The position numbers and the translations under genes are program-made. DNA of 47,930 nucleotides, taken from positions 1-47,930 of the forward strand of contig CABQJK010000014.1 of assembly GCA_902464495.1 (NCBI GenBank). The letters are read 5' to 3'. The stretch comes from an uncultured Collinsella sp. (GTDB taxonomy: Bacteria; Actinomycetota; Coriobacteriia; Coriobacteriales; Coriobacteriaceae). Under the pieces are notes generated by a model. It was not told the origin of the DNA, searched no databases, and saw nothing but the letters and a program-made list of their open reading frames with translations. Positions 17,948 through 30,200 of the stretch are shown in pieces (within the stretch, counting starts at the first letter, position 1; the number at the start of each line of letters is the position of its first letter).

Positions 17948-18913
17948 ATGGCTGACAAGAACCCTTTGACTCCGGAAGAAGTGACGGAGTTATTCTCCGA
18001 GATCGACGCATCCGGCGTTTTGGATCCGACGCTTGCCAAAAAGCGCACCGAGCGCATGCGCGAAAAAGAGGCTGCGGCCAAGCGCGGCGACAAGGCGGCG
18101 CTGGCGCAGCTTCGCAGCGAAGATCGCGCAAGCCAGACAAAGCAGATCGACCCGCTGTCCGAGGACGACCCTTCGGGCTCGCAGGTGAGCCATACCATTA
18201 CGAAGACCGCCATGGCTGTAGTCATCGGCATCCTGGTGCTGATCGTGGGCATGCAGATCGGCTACGGCGTGATGCGCCGTCTGAACACTGCCAACCTGTC
18301 CGAGAGCGTTTCGGTCGATACCGTTTCCACGGCACTGAAGGGCGGCCTTGAGTGGGGCAACGGCTTTACGCAGTTCCCGCTCGACTTTACCGTCGATGAA
18401 GCCGATGAGCGTACGGGCACGGTTGAGGTGACGGTGTTGGACACGTCGTCTGCCAATGAGCTCGAGCTGCTGTCCAACGGGCAGATCAAGGCCGCGGCGC
18501 TTGCGACCAACGCCCTGCTCAACGACAAGATTGACCGCGTGGTGTATAACGTTCACGCCTATATCGACGAGGATAGCAACATTCAGCACGATTCCTTTTT
18601 CGGCATGTTTCCCGCGCGGGGTCATCAGAGCGCCATTTTGACGTTTGTGTGGACCAAGAGCTCATCCAACGCCACGAGTATCGACTGGAAGATGCGCATC
18701 GTAAGCATGGACGACACCATTGCCGAGCGCATTCAAAAACAGGTGAACTCGGTTTCGTCGCTGATCGAGGACCCGGTGGTGAGCCAGACCAAGATTGACG
18801 AGGAAAAAGCCGAACGTGACCTGGAGCATCGTCTGCATGGCCGCGAGATTTTCCGCGGCGGCAAGCCCGATCGCTCACCGTCCGATCTGCTGGAACAGGA
18901 CAAGAAAAAGTAA
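17948..18913 (+). CDS. Single-pass membrane protein of unknown function
   Basis: A 321-residue protein not recognised as a known family. It has a charged N-terminal cytoplasmic part (~1-86, Lys/Glu/Arg-rich, probably helical), one membrane helix at about 87-108 (AMAVVIGILVLIVGMQIGYG), and an external alpha/beta domain of about 170 residues. The tail (~270-321) is highly charged and ends LLEQDKKK. Clear SD AGGAAG. It lies 19 bases after the ABC exporter, so an accessory role in export is possible, but this is inference from position only. A good terminator follows. Confidence 0.75.
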   Translation: MADKNPLTPEEVTELFSEIDASGVLDPTLAKKRTERMREKEAAAKRGDKAALAQLRSEDRASQTKQIDPLSEDDPSGSQVSHTITKTAMAVVIGILVLIVGMQIGYGVMRRLNTANLSESVSVDTVSTALKGGLEWGNGFTQFPLDFTVDEADERTGTVEVTVLDTSSANELELLSNGQIKAAALATNALLNDKIDRVVYNVHAYIDEDSNIQHDSFFGMFPARGHQSAILTFVWTKSSSNATSIDWKMRIVSMDDTIAERIQKQVNSVSSLIEDPVVSQTKIDEEKAERDLEHRLHGREIFRGGKPDRSPSDLLEQDKKK

Positions 18914-18920
18914 GACGCCG

Positions 18921-18960
18921 TCATCCCGCGTGAGCCACAAGCCCCGCGGGATGATTTTTT
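18921..18960 (+). terminator. Terminator after the exporter/membrane-protein pair
   Basis: TCATCCCGCG (18921-18930) pairs with CGCGGGATGA (18945-18954), followed by TTTTTT. Confidence 0.88.
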
Positions 18961-19091
18961 AATCCCCGTCCCAGAAAAATCATTATGCATAGAAAGTCAT
19001 AATTATCATTTCGTAAACATTTCGATGAAATTAACGCCATGAGGCATGCTTGCGGTTACAATACCGCGAGGCCTAACTACACACCTTTAAG

Positions 19092-19116
19092 CCGGTCCTG
19101 TGAGACCGGGAAGGAG
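19092..19116 (+). promoter_or_regulatory. PyrR-binding-like hairpin abutting the carA ribosome-binding site
   Basis: CCGGTCCTGTGAGACCGG folds as a 6-bp stem around CTGTGA. It contains GGTCCTGTGAGACC, which fits the PyrR-binding loop consensus (UCCNGNGAG core between paired ends). AAGGAG, the carA SD, starts two bases after the stem. In firmicutes PyrR binding drives attenuation. Here no terminator lies between hairpin and start, so direct blocking of translation is the likely mode, as proposed for actinobacteria. An upstream TACAAT (19057-19062) may be the -10. Confidence 0.7.
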
Positions 19117-19120
19117 AATT

Positions 19121-20566
19121 ATGGCGAACAACCATACCGCGGGCGCTGCCGCCCGCACCTTCGCGCCCAGCGAGCTTTGCCAGCGTATGCTGGCTAAAAC
19201 CAGCAAGGGCACTTGCGGTCCCTGCATCCTGTACCTTGAGGATGGGACCATTTTTTATGGACGTGCATGCGGCGCCGAGGGCACCGCGACCGGCGAAGTC
19301 TGCTTCAACACCTCGCTCGAGGGCTACTTTGAAGTCATGACCGACCCGAGCTATGCCGGCCAAATCGTAACCATGACCTATCCGCAGATTGGCAACTACG
19401 GCATCGACGAGACCGACGTCCAGTCGGCCTTCCCCGGCGACGCCGCCCGCCCCGCAAGCGCTCCGGCCATGCGCGGCATGATCGTTCGCGACATGTGCGC
19501 CACGCCTTCTAACTGGCGCTCGGCCGTTAGCGTGCCGGAGTATCTGCGCGCTCACGGTATCGTTGCCATTGAGGGCGTCGACACCCGCGCCCTGGTGCGT
19601 CACCTGCGCGACAACGGTTCCAAGATGGGCATTATCTCGACTGAGATTTTCGACGTCGACGAGCTTGCCGAGCGTCTGGCCGCAGCACCCACGCTGGTGG
19701 GCGAGAACCTGGTCAAGACCGTGAGCTGCCCCGAGCCTCACGAGTTTGCAGCCGCCGACCTGCCCGCCGAGCACGACTTCGCACTCACGCCCGCCGCTCC
19801 TGCCCGCCACAAAGTGGTCGCTTATGACTGCGGCGTGAAGCGCGGCATTCTGGAGGGCCTGGTCCGCGCCGGCTGCGACCTTACCGTCGTGCCGTGGGAT
19901 ACGCCCGCGAGTGAGGTGCTCGACATGAATCCCGATGGCGTCTTTTTGTCCAACGGCCCCGGCGACCCCGACGCCGTGGTGGAGACCTACGAGCAGGTGC
20001 AGCAGCTGATCGGCAAGGTGCCGGTCTTTGGTATTTGTCTTGGTCACCAGATGATCAGCCTGGCCTGCGGCGCCCAGATGGAAAAGCTTAAGTTCGGTCA
20101 CCGCGGTGGCAACCAGCCGGTCATGAACCTGGTAAGCCGTCGCGTGGAGATCACCGCGCAAAACCATGGCTTTGGCCTGCTGTTTCCCAGCTTGGGCAAG
20201 CTTGTCCCCGAGCTTTCCGGTGGCGAGACCGAGCATGCGGCCGATGGAGATCTGCGCGTCTGGGTGCGCCGCGGAATCGCGCCGGTCGTGATGAACGAGC
20301 GCTTTGGCCGCATTCGCCTAACACATGTGAACCTCAACGACGGCACCGCCGAGGGCATCCAGCTGCTCGACGCCCCGTGCTTCTCGGTCCAGTATCACCC
20401 CGAGGCCTCGCCTGGCCCCACCGATGCCCACTATCTCTTTACCGCCTTTACGCGACTCATGGACGGCGAGGAGAACTACCTGGACATCGACACCGCGAAG
20501 GACCGCCTTGCCGGTTGGAATTTTGCCGACGATGGTTCCGCCGCGACCAAGAACGAGGAGAATTAA
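19121..20566 (+). CDS. carA: Carbamoyl-phosphate synthase small (glutaminase) subunit
   Basis: A 481-residue subunit that hydrolyses glutamine and passes ammonia to CarB. The N-terminal CarA domain includes YLEDGTIFYGRACGAEG, YPQIGNYGID and IEGVDTRALVRHLRDNGS. The class I glutamine amidotransferase domain has the nucleophile C306 in GICLGHQ and the His426/Glu428 pair in YHPEASPGP. It is about 100 residues longer than common CarA. About 50 extra residues (~350-399) sit between the conserved QNHGF and THVNLNDGT. The start at 19121 follows AAGGAG; the in-frame ATG at 19100 lies inside the PyrR-like hairpin. One base separates its stop from the carB start. Confidence 0.95.
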   Translation: MANNHTAGAAARTFAPSELCQRMLAKTSKGTCGPCILYLEDGTIFYGRACGAEGTATGEVCFNTSLEGYFEVMTDPSYAGQIVTMTYPQIGNYGIDETDVQSAFPGDAARPASAPAMRGMIVRDMCATPSNWRSAVSVPEYLRAHGIVAIEGVDTRALVRHLRDNGSKMGIISTEIFDVDELAERLAAAPTLVGENLVKTVSCPEPHEFAAADLPAEHDFALTPAAPARHKVVAYDCGVKRGILEGLVRAGCDLTVVPWDTPASEVLDMNPDGVFLSNGPGDPDAVVETYEQVQQLIGKVPVFGICLGHQMISLACGAQMEKLKFGHRGGNQPVMNLVSRRVEITAQNHGFGLLFPSLGKLVPELSGGETEHAADGDLRVWVRRGIAPVVMNERFGRIRLTHVNLNDGTAEGIQLLDAPCFSVQYHPEASPGPTDAHYLFTAFTRLMDGEENYLDIDTAKDRLAGWNFADDGSAATKNEEN

Positions 20567-20567
20567 C

Positions 20568-23882
<3,315 letters not shown>

Positions 23883-23898
23883 GACTCATCCCGTCGCC

Positions 23899-23978
23899 CG
23901 GGGCGGGATCGGACGCTTTCTCTCGGAAACTGGGCTTCGCGAAGTTTTCCGAGAGAAAGGTCCGCCTCCCGCCCCGGC
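23899..23978. repeat. Long imperfect palindrome after carB
   Basis: The outer arms at 23899-23909 and 23968-23978 are perfectly complementary, 11 bp. The inner arms at 23917-23932 and 23944-23960 (CTTTCTCTCGGAAA / TTTCCGAGAGAAAG) are also complementary, and the tip is CTTCGCGAAG. It is a single hairpin of about 80 nt without a T-run. It may terminate carAB or stabilise its mRNA, or be a mobile palindrome. Confidence 0.6.
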
Positions 23979-24056
23979 CTGCGGTGACTTGGTCGCACCG
24001 TGTGCTGCAGAAGGGGCTTTGCGCGATGACTTAGGCTAAAGAGGATGCGGATGTCG

Positions 24057-24150
24057 AGTGAGGATTTTGTTCCTTGGGGAGCTTGGATTTGGGCTCTACG
24101 TGGGACGGAATCCTCGCTTGTTTTGTTGATGGGACATTTTCCTCGCTCGG
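24057..24150. repeat. Left copy of a repeat flanking the ATPase gene
   Basis: GAGGATTTTGTTCC ... GGACGGAATCCTCGCTTG forms an inverted repeat, followed by TTGATGGGACATTTT and CTCG. A diverged copy lies at 25722-25814 in the same orientation. Between this copy and the promoter at 24376 I see no gene I can support. Confidence 0.6.
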
Positions 24151-24375
24151 TTGCCCACGGACCGTGCACCCCGGCTATTGCATCTTCGAGGTGAAGGTCG
24201 TCTTGCCGGCGGCGATGTGCACGTGGAGTTGGGTTCGACTGTCGCAGCTGATGAGGACGCCGACTTCGAACGGGGCTCCCGGATGCCGAGCAAGGCGGAA
24301 ACCTGTCACCCCGGGCTTCCGCACAGAGTCGATTAGGGGGAGGGACAACCTCGCCCGCGTCGTGCTTGCGATAGC

Positions 24376-24404
24376 TTGACAGGAATTATTACGCAAAATC
24401 TAAG
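24376..24404 (+). promoter_or_regulatory. Promoter of the ATPase gene
   Basis: TTGACA (24376-24381), 17-base spacer, TCTAAG (24399-24404). A second candidate, TTTCAA with TATATT 17 bases later (near 24410-24436), overlaps the palindrome described in the next entry. Confidence 0.55.
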
Positions 24405-24416
24405 GTGTTTCAAAGA

Positions 24417-24476
24417 CGCGAAGTAGATGATATATTTTACTTCGCGTTTCCTAATGGTTTTGAATTTTGCGAAGTA
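24417..24476 (+). promoter_or_regulatory. Three-copy GCGAAGTA operator-like motif
   Basis: CGCGAAGTA (24417-24425) and TACTTCGCG (24438-24446) are a perfect 9-bp inverted repeat around an AT-rich 12-base centre. A third GCGAAGTA (24469-24476) overlaps the place where the SD should be. The arrangement suggests an operator, possibly self-regulatory, or an RNA switch at the start of the ATPase gene. Confidence 0.5.
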
Positions 24477-24483
24477 GGTTGCC

Positions 24484-25695
24484 ATGAAACTTATAGATCG
24501 CCCGTTCTACATGAGCAAGCTTTCCAAGGTGGCAGGTACGCCTGATATCAAGGTGATCACCGGAATCAGGCGATGCGGAAAATCGAAATTGCTTGAGGCG
24601 TTTGCCAGCCAACTTCGTTCAAACGACCCCTCGGCCAACGTCATACACGTCAACTTCAATCTACTTGAGTTCGAGCCGTTGGCGGAATACCATGCGCTGC
24701 ATACATATGTTGAAAAGCACTATATCGAGGGTTGCCGGAATATCGTCATGATCGACGAGGTCCAGATGTGTGAAGGGTTCGAGCGGGCTATCAACAGTCT
24801 TCATGCGTCAGAGAAATATGACATTTACATCACGGGGTCGAACGCCTTTCTTCTCTCAAGCGACCTCTCGACGTTGTTCACGGGAAGAACGGTGGAGATC
24901 GAGGTCTTTCCGTTTTCACTTGCGGAGTTCTCGGCGTATCACGAGATCACTTCTCCAGCCGAGGCCCTTGCTCGCTATGTCCGCGAGGGAGGAATGCCGG
25001 GTTCCTATATCTACCAGGACGAAAGGATGCGTTTCTCATACATCTCGGATGTGCTTGAAACTCTTATCCTGCGCGACATCAGACAAAAATATCGTATACG
25101 TAATGCAGAGCAGCTTAAACGTTCCTGCGAGTTCCTGATGGATAACGTCGGAAACATCTCTTCTCTCAAGGGGATGGCGGCCGAGCTGTCACGAGCGAAC
25201 CTTAAGATAAGCGACAAGACGCTGGCTGTGTATATCGACTACCTGTGTAATGCGTTTGCGTTCTACCGGTTTCGTCGCTTTGACGTCTCAGGAAAGAAAT
25301 ACCTATCGACGGGAGATAAATACTACCTGGCCGACCATTCGTTTCGCTACGCCGCGCTTGGCACGAAAAAGCTCGATTTTGGCCATGTTTACGAGAATAT
25401 GGTGGCAATCGAGCTTATGCGCCGCGGATGGGAGGTCTACGTGGGCGTTCTCTACCAAAAGGAAGTAGACTTTGTCGCCATCAGGCGTGACCGTCGTGTC
25501 TATATTCAAGTGAGTGACGACATTTCCCAAGAAGCGACGCTTGAGCGTGAGCTTGATCCGCTGCGACGGATTCGAGACGCCTATCCCAAGTGCGTCATCG
25601 CCCGAACAGGGCACGAAACGACTGATTGGGATGGCATCAAGGTCGTCGACCTGGCACGATGGCTTATGGGAGAATCAGACGAGCTGGCCGTCTAG
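24484..25695 (+). CDS. AAA-type ATPase with DUF4143 domain
   Basis: A 403-residue protein of the AAA_14/DUF4143 type, common and highly variable in gut bacteria, of unknown cellular function. It has the P-loop GIRRCGKSKLL near 27-37, Walker B IVMIDEVQ near 87-94, sensor-like ITGSNAFLL, then EGGMPG and the C-terminal DUF4143 part with YENMVAIELMRRGWEVYVG. Towards the end, KEVDFVAIRRDRRVYIQV resembles a PD-(D/E)xK nuclease-like core of the family. Sequence is AT-richer than neighbours and the gene is bracketed by two copies of a repeat, suggesting acquisition. The start at 24484 has only a weak SD (GTAGG) inside the repeated operator motif. Confidence 0.82.
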   Translation: MKLIDRPFYMSKLSKVAGTPDIKVITGIRRCGKSKLLEAFASQLRSNDPSANVIHVNFNLLEFEPLAEYHALHTYVEKHYIEGCRNIVMIDEVQMCEGFERAINSLHASEKYDIYITGSNAFLLSSDLSTLFTGRTVEIEVFPFSLAEFSAYHEITSPAEALARYVREGGMPGSYIYQDERMRFSYISDVLETLILRDIRQKYRIRNAEQLKRSCEFLMDNVGNISSLKGMAAELSRANLKISDKTLAVYIDYLCNAFAFYRFRRFDVSGKKYLSTGDKYYLADHSFRYAALGTKKLDFGHVYENMVAIELMRRGWEVYVGVLYQKEVDFVAIRRDRRVYIQVSDDISQEATLERELDPLRRIRDAYPKCVIARTGHETTDWDGIKVVDLARWLMGESDELAV

Positions 25696-25721
25696 CACGC
25701 GATGACGCGGGCTGAAACGAA

Positions 25722-25814
25722 CAAGCGAGGATTTCGTCCCGCGAGGAGGCCAATACGGCCCTCTTCGAAGGACGGAATCCTCGCTTGATCTCTTGGTGGG
25801 ATATTTTGCTCGGT
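25722..25814. repeat. Right copy of the repeat flanking the ATPase gene
   Basis: CAAGCGAGGATTTCGTCC and GGACGGAATCCTCGCTTG are near-perfect inverted arms around an inner GAGGAGGCC/GGCCCTC hairpin. CTTGGTGGGATATTTTGCTCGG follows the arms, with the same tail as the copy at 24057-24150. Confidence 0.65.
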
Positions 25815-25882
25815 CGATGATCAACGGTTGGTGGAAAGCGATGCCTCGTCCGTGTCACCATTCCGTGATTGCTGGTATTTTC

Positions 25883-25902
25883 TGCATGCTAAAATGAATG
25901 CA
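25883..25902 (+). promoter_or_regulatory. Operator/promoter of the toxin-antitoxin pair
   Basis: TGCAT and ATGCA half-sites are separated by ten bases around the -10-like TAAAAT, with TTGCTG as a poor -35 at 25869. It is placed 27 bases before the antitoxin start, as expected for autoregulation by antitoxin and toxin-antitoxin complex. Confidence 0.4.
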
Positions 25903-25929
25903 TAAAAGACTTTATATTTGGAGGTCTCG

Positions 25930-26250
25930 ATGCTTGCTTTAAAGATGCTCGACAATCTTGTTCCCATCAGCGATTTCAGTCACGGTAAGGGTTCGGCTGC
26001 TTTTTCGAAGGTTGGGGACGATAATCCCGTTGTGGTCCTTAAACACAATAAGCCGGCATTCGTTATTGTGACGCCCGATGAATACAGGGAGGCGAAGCAG
26101 GCGGAGGAGGACCTCGCCTTGTTGACGTTGGCCCTTAAGAGGACGGCTGCGACAAGCGATGATGAACTCGTTTCCCTATCTGATGTTATGGCAGAGTTGG
26201 GTGTGGGCCAGGACGAACTCGATCAGATGGATGAGGTCGAGTTTGAATGA
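25930..26250 (+). CDS. Phd/YefM-type antitoxin
   Basis: A 106-residue predicted antitoxin. The N-terminal Phd/YefM fold includes VPISDFSHGKGSAAFSKV and the segment VVVLKHNKPAFVIVTPDEY typical of the family. The acidic C-terminus (GQDELDQMDEVEFE) would wrap the toxin. The ATG at 25930 is chosen for GGAGG six bases upstream; the TTG at 25918 overlaps that SD. The stop overlaps the toxin start (ATGA). It neutralises the toxin and probably represses the operon. Confidence 0.85.
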   Translation: MLALKMLDNLVPISDFSHGKGSAAFSKVGDDNPVVVLKHNKPAFVIVTPDEYREAKQAEEDLALLTLALKRTAATSDDELVSLSDVMAELGVGQDELDQMDEVEFE

Positions 26251-26597
26251 GCGGGTACGAAGTCGCTTTCTACCCGGATGCTCTCAAGGATGTTAAGCGT
26301 CTGGACGGCTCCCAACGAAAGAACGTGCTTAAGGCCATCGAGAAAATCAGAGCGAATCCATTGTCGCAGAACGAAGGCGGATTCGGTAAACCCCTTGGAA
26401 ACAAGGCCGGTACAGATTTGACAGGCTTTATGAAAATCAAGCTCAGAGGAAGTGGCATTCGGATTGTGTATCGCCTCATCAAGATAAAAGGGGAAATGGC
26501 CATCGTCGTGGTGGGCGCTCGCGAAGACATGGAAGTGTACCGAACAGCCCAAAGGCGAGCGGTTGATTTTGAGAAGTGGGCGGAAGAAAATCTCTAG
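26247..26597 (+). CDS. RelE/ParE-superfamily toxin
   Basis: A 116-residue predicted toxin, coupled to the antitoxin by a 4-base overlap. It has MSGYEVAFYPDALKDVKRLDGSQRKNVLKAIEKI (helical hairpin), KPLGNKAGTDLTGFMKIKL, and RIVYRLIKIKGEMAIVVVGARED, the RelE core with conserved Lys/Arg positions. RelE members cleave ribosome-bound mRNA, and ParE members poison gyrase. This sequence looks closer to RelE, but activity cannot be assigned from it alone. Confidence 0.83.
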   Translation: MSGYEVAFYPDALKDVKRLDGSQRKNVLKAIEKIRANPLSQNEGGFGKPLGNKAGTDLTGFMKIKLRGSGIRIVYRLIKIKGEMAIVVVGAREDMEVYRTAQRRAVDFEKWAEENL

Positions 26598-26653
26598 CTT
26601 CATGGGTGAAAGACTGGTATGCGGCGATGCGCTCCAGACACACGGGTTTTGGC

Positions 26654-26690
26654 AAGGCTCTGGCGATTAGAGGATTCGCCAGAGCCTTTT
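26654..26690 (+). terminator. Terminator of the toxin-antitoxin operon
   Basis: A perfect 12-bp stem AAGGCTCTGGCG / CGCCAGAGCCTT with an 11-base loop, ending in TTTT. Confidence 0.85.
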
Positions 26691-26712
26691 CCTATCCGTG
26701 GAGCACTCCTCT

Positions 26713-26915
26713 TGGACAGTTAGTTCAGATTTGTATTTATTTGAGGCCGCGTGGAGGGCGATTTGGGCTCGATTGAGCTGTTTTAGGTGGTCTGAACTGA
26801 TAAAGGCGTACGGGCAAGAGCGAGAAGGACCCATTATCGGGTCTAAAGCGGCCCAAACCAGTTTGTTAGCGCCAATTAGCACCGCCAAAAAATACATATC
26901 TGAACTAACTGTCCA
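26713..26915. mobile_element. MITE-like element with 26-bp terminal inverted repeats
   Basis: Arms at 26713-26738 and 26890-26915 match at 25 of 26 positions when one is inverted. They begin TGGACAGTTAGTTCAGAT. The 203-bp unit has no gene. The ends resemble those of IS3-like elements in style, but no transposase is here, so a non-autonomous derivative is the likely reading. No clear target duplication is visible. Confidence 0.75.
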
Positions 26916-27248
26916 CCACCCTCTGTCGATTGCTCATTTAAGTCCAAAATCGGCCAACATACGTAAAGGTATGGTCTATGTAATACCAGATAAACAGTAC
27001 ATTTTTGCTTAATTGGTATTTGGTTGAAGAACCAATTGGTATGGCTTTTTGAGCCCACTTAGCCGTCTACGTTCATTTTAATGACGCTGGGAGAATTTCG
27101 AACTTGGTTGCGCAACTGCTCCCGTATGCTGATTCAACATAATAGGTGGCTATCTGGTTACTACCAGTTGACCCCTTGATAACGGGTGGGCCCGTGCTGC
27201 AGGGCGCGCGTCCGCGACACTTCCGCATGTCGGAGGAAAGGAGTCCAG
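26916..27248 (+). other. AT-rich leader region before the GH31 gene
   Basis: No gene is visible. It contains repeated GGTAT/ATACC words (near 26965-27045), a hairpin TTGGTTGAAGAACCAA near 27017, a possible -10 CATAAT at 27138-27143 with no good -35, the hairpin ACGGGTGGGCCCGT near 27181, and a small stem (CGACA/TGTCG, 27213-27233) next to the SD. It may be the regulatory region of the large enzyme gene. Confidence 0.3.
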
Positions 27249-30200
27249 GTGCGTAGGAATTCCATTTTCACGAAATGGTGGGTGAAGGGAAGCGCAGTTC
27301 TCGTCGCAACGGCGGCGACTCTCGTGTTCGCTAGCCCCCAGCAGGCGATTGCCACGCCGCTCAAGGGCGTCGACTCGGTGACCGTGTCTCAGTCCGCCTC
27401 GAACGTCGTCGACATCGATTTCGCCGACGGCATCAAGGGCCGTATCACATTTCTAGAGGACGGCATTTTCCGTTACAACGTCGACCCCAAAGGCGAGTTC
27501 TCCGAGTATGCCACGCCGCGTAGCAAGTCCCACACGGCTAAGATTCAGGCCCAGCCCGACACCTCGGACACCTACAGCAAGCCGAGCGCGACGGTTGTAG
27601 ACAAAGGCGACGCCATCGAGATCACCGGCGGCAAGGCGACCGTGGTTCTGGACAAGGCGACCGGCAAGATGAGCATTAAATCGGGCGACCGCGTCGTGGT
27701 TTCCGAGTCCGCATCCCTCGACCTTGACAAGAAGGGTACTGTCCAGACGCTCGCCAAAGAGAAGTCCGAGAACTTCTTTGGCGGTGGTACCCAGAACGGG
27801 CGCTTCCTGCACACCAACCAGACCATCGCCATCTCCAACACTAACAACTGGACCGACGGCGGCGTCGCCTCGCCCAACCCGTTCTACTGGACGAGCGACG
27901 GCTACGGCGTGCTTCGCAACACGTTTGCTGAGGGTTCTTACGACTTTGGCTCTACGGACTCCTCGACGGTCACGACCTCGCACAGCGAGAATGAGTTCGA
28001 TGCCTATTATTTCGTGGCAACCGAAACGGGCGCCTCGAACGTGGCAACCGAGATGCTGCAGGACTACTACAAGGTGACCGGCAATCCGGTGCTGCTGCCC
28101 GAGTACGGTTTCTACCTGGGTCATCTTAATGCCTATAACCGTGATGGCTGGTCAACGACCTCGGGTCAGAAGAAGTGGGAGACCAAGGGCAGCAAGTCCT
28201 CGAGTGAGAAGGGCGACGTTAAATACGAGTCCGGCATGTCGACGGGCTACAAGCTCGACGGCACGCTTGCGGCTGAGACGCTCAACGGTGAGGGCCCTGC
28301 GGTTGATACCGAGAACATGAAGGCGACCGATTTCGACCGCCAGTTCTCCGCCCGGCAGGTTATCGATGACTACGAGGACAACGACATGCCGCTCGGCTGG
28401 TTCCTGCCGAACGACGGTTACGGTGCTGGCTACGGCCAGAACGGTTACTACAAGACCGGCGGCGTCAACTCCGACGGAACGAGTTCTGCCGAGCGCCTCA
28501 ACGCCGTGCGCGCCAACGTCGACAATCTTAAGAAGTTCACCGAGTATGCCAACTCCAAGGGCGTGAGCACCGGTCTCTGGACCCAGTCGAACCTCGAGCC
28601 CGATAGCAACTCCGAGACCCCGTGGCATCTGCTGCGCGATTTCGATTCTGAGGTCAAGACTGGTGGCATCACCACGCTCAAGACCGACGTCGCTTGGGTC
28701 GGCTCCGGCTACTCCTTTGGCCTCAACGGCATCAAGACGGCCTATGACACCGTGACCACCGGCGCCAACAAGCGCCCCAACATCATCACGCTTGACGGCT
28801 GGGCCGGCACGCAGCGCTTTGGCGGCATCTGGACCGGCGACCAGTACGGCGGTAACTGGGAGTACATTCGCTTCCATATCCCCACGTATATCGGCCAGAG
28901 CCTCTCGGGCAACCCCAACATCGGCTCCGATATGGATGGCATCTTTGGTGGCGATCCCATCATCTCCGCTCGCGACTACCAGTGGAAGACATTCACGCCC
29001 TCTATGCTTGACATGGACGGTTGGGGCACCTACCGCAAGTCGCCCATGACGCACGGCGATCCATACACGGGCATCTCGCGCTTCTATCTCAAGCTCAAAG
29101 CACAACTCATGCCCTATATCTACACGAGCGCGGCCTCGGCGGCCAACATCGACACGGGCAACGGCGATACCGGCCTTCCCATGATCCGCGCCATGCTGCT
29201 TTCCGACAACTCCGAGTACGCCGCAAGCACCTCGACGCAGTACCAGTACATGTTCGGTGAGAACTTCCTGGTGGCACCGGTGTATCAGGATACCCAGGCA
29301 GATGAGAACGGCAACGATGTCCGCAACGGTATCTACCTGCCCAACTACGGTACCGACGAGAATCCCACCATCTGGATTGACTACTTCTCGGGCAAGCAGT
29401 ACCGCGGCGGTCAGGTCCTCAACAACTACGAGGCTCCGCTTTGGAAGCTGCCACTCTTTGTTAAGGCCAACGCCATCGTGCCGATGTACGCCGAGAACAA
29501 CAACCCCGAGGCCGTGACCAAGACCAACACCAAGGGTACCAATCGCAGCCAGCGTATCGTCGAGTTCTTCGCCACCGAGGGTGAGGGCAGCTTTACGCAG
29601 TACGAGGATGACGGCTCCTCCATCGAGAACAACACGACCGAGGACGATTCCTACGGCACAATCGACAATATTTCCTACGGTGAGCATGTGAGCACCGTCT
29701 ATAAGTCGAGCGTGGTGGGCGGCACGGCGACCTTTACCGCCGAGGCATCGCAGGGCGGCTACAGCGGCTACGACTCCAACCGCACCACGACCTTTGTGGC
29801 CAACGTCTCCGCCAAGCCCACGAGCGTCTCCGCCAAGAACGGCGGATCCGCGCTCAACGTGGTTGAGGTCGACTCGCAGGAGGCCTTTGACGCCGCGACC
29901 CCCGAGGCCGGCCAGGCGGTCTACTTCTACAACGAGACCCCCAACCTCAACCACTACGGTAGCGACGCAGGCAGCACCGAGGCCGAGCAGGGCGAGAGCT
30001 TCAACAACACCAAGATCACCACGAATCCCAAGGTCTACGTCAAGTTCGCGAAGACCGATGTCGCCACGGCAGCGCAGACGCTCGAACTGGGCGATTTCGT
30101 GAACGCCGATGCCACGCTCGCGGCCGACCGCCTCAACGAGAACCTCTCCGCACCCGCGAACCTTGCTGCCCCCGAGGACGCCACGACCCCCACGAGCATT

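Noticed and set aside
24151..24375. Small protein genes between carB and the ATPase gene, on either strand
   Set aside because: Several short open frames overlap here without SD, recognised domain or a preferred frame. I see no support for any of them, though a decayed gene is possible.
27186..27248. Upstream extension of the GH31 protein
   Set aside because: The extra 21 residues come before the SD, are Cys/Arg-rich, and would spoil the signal peptide; GTG 27249 fits better.
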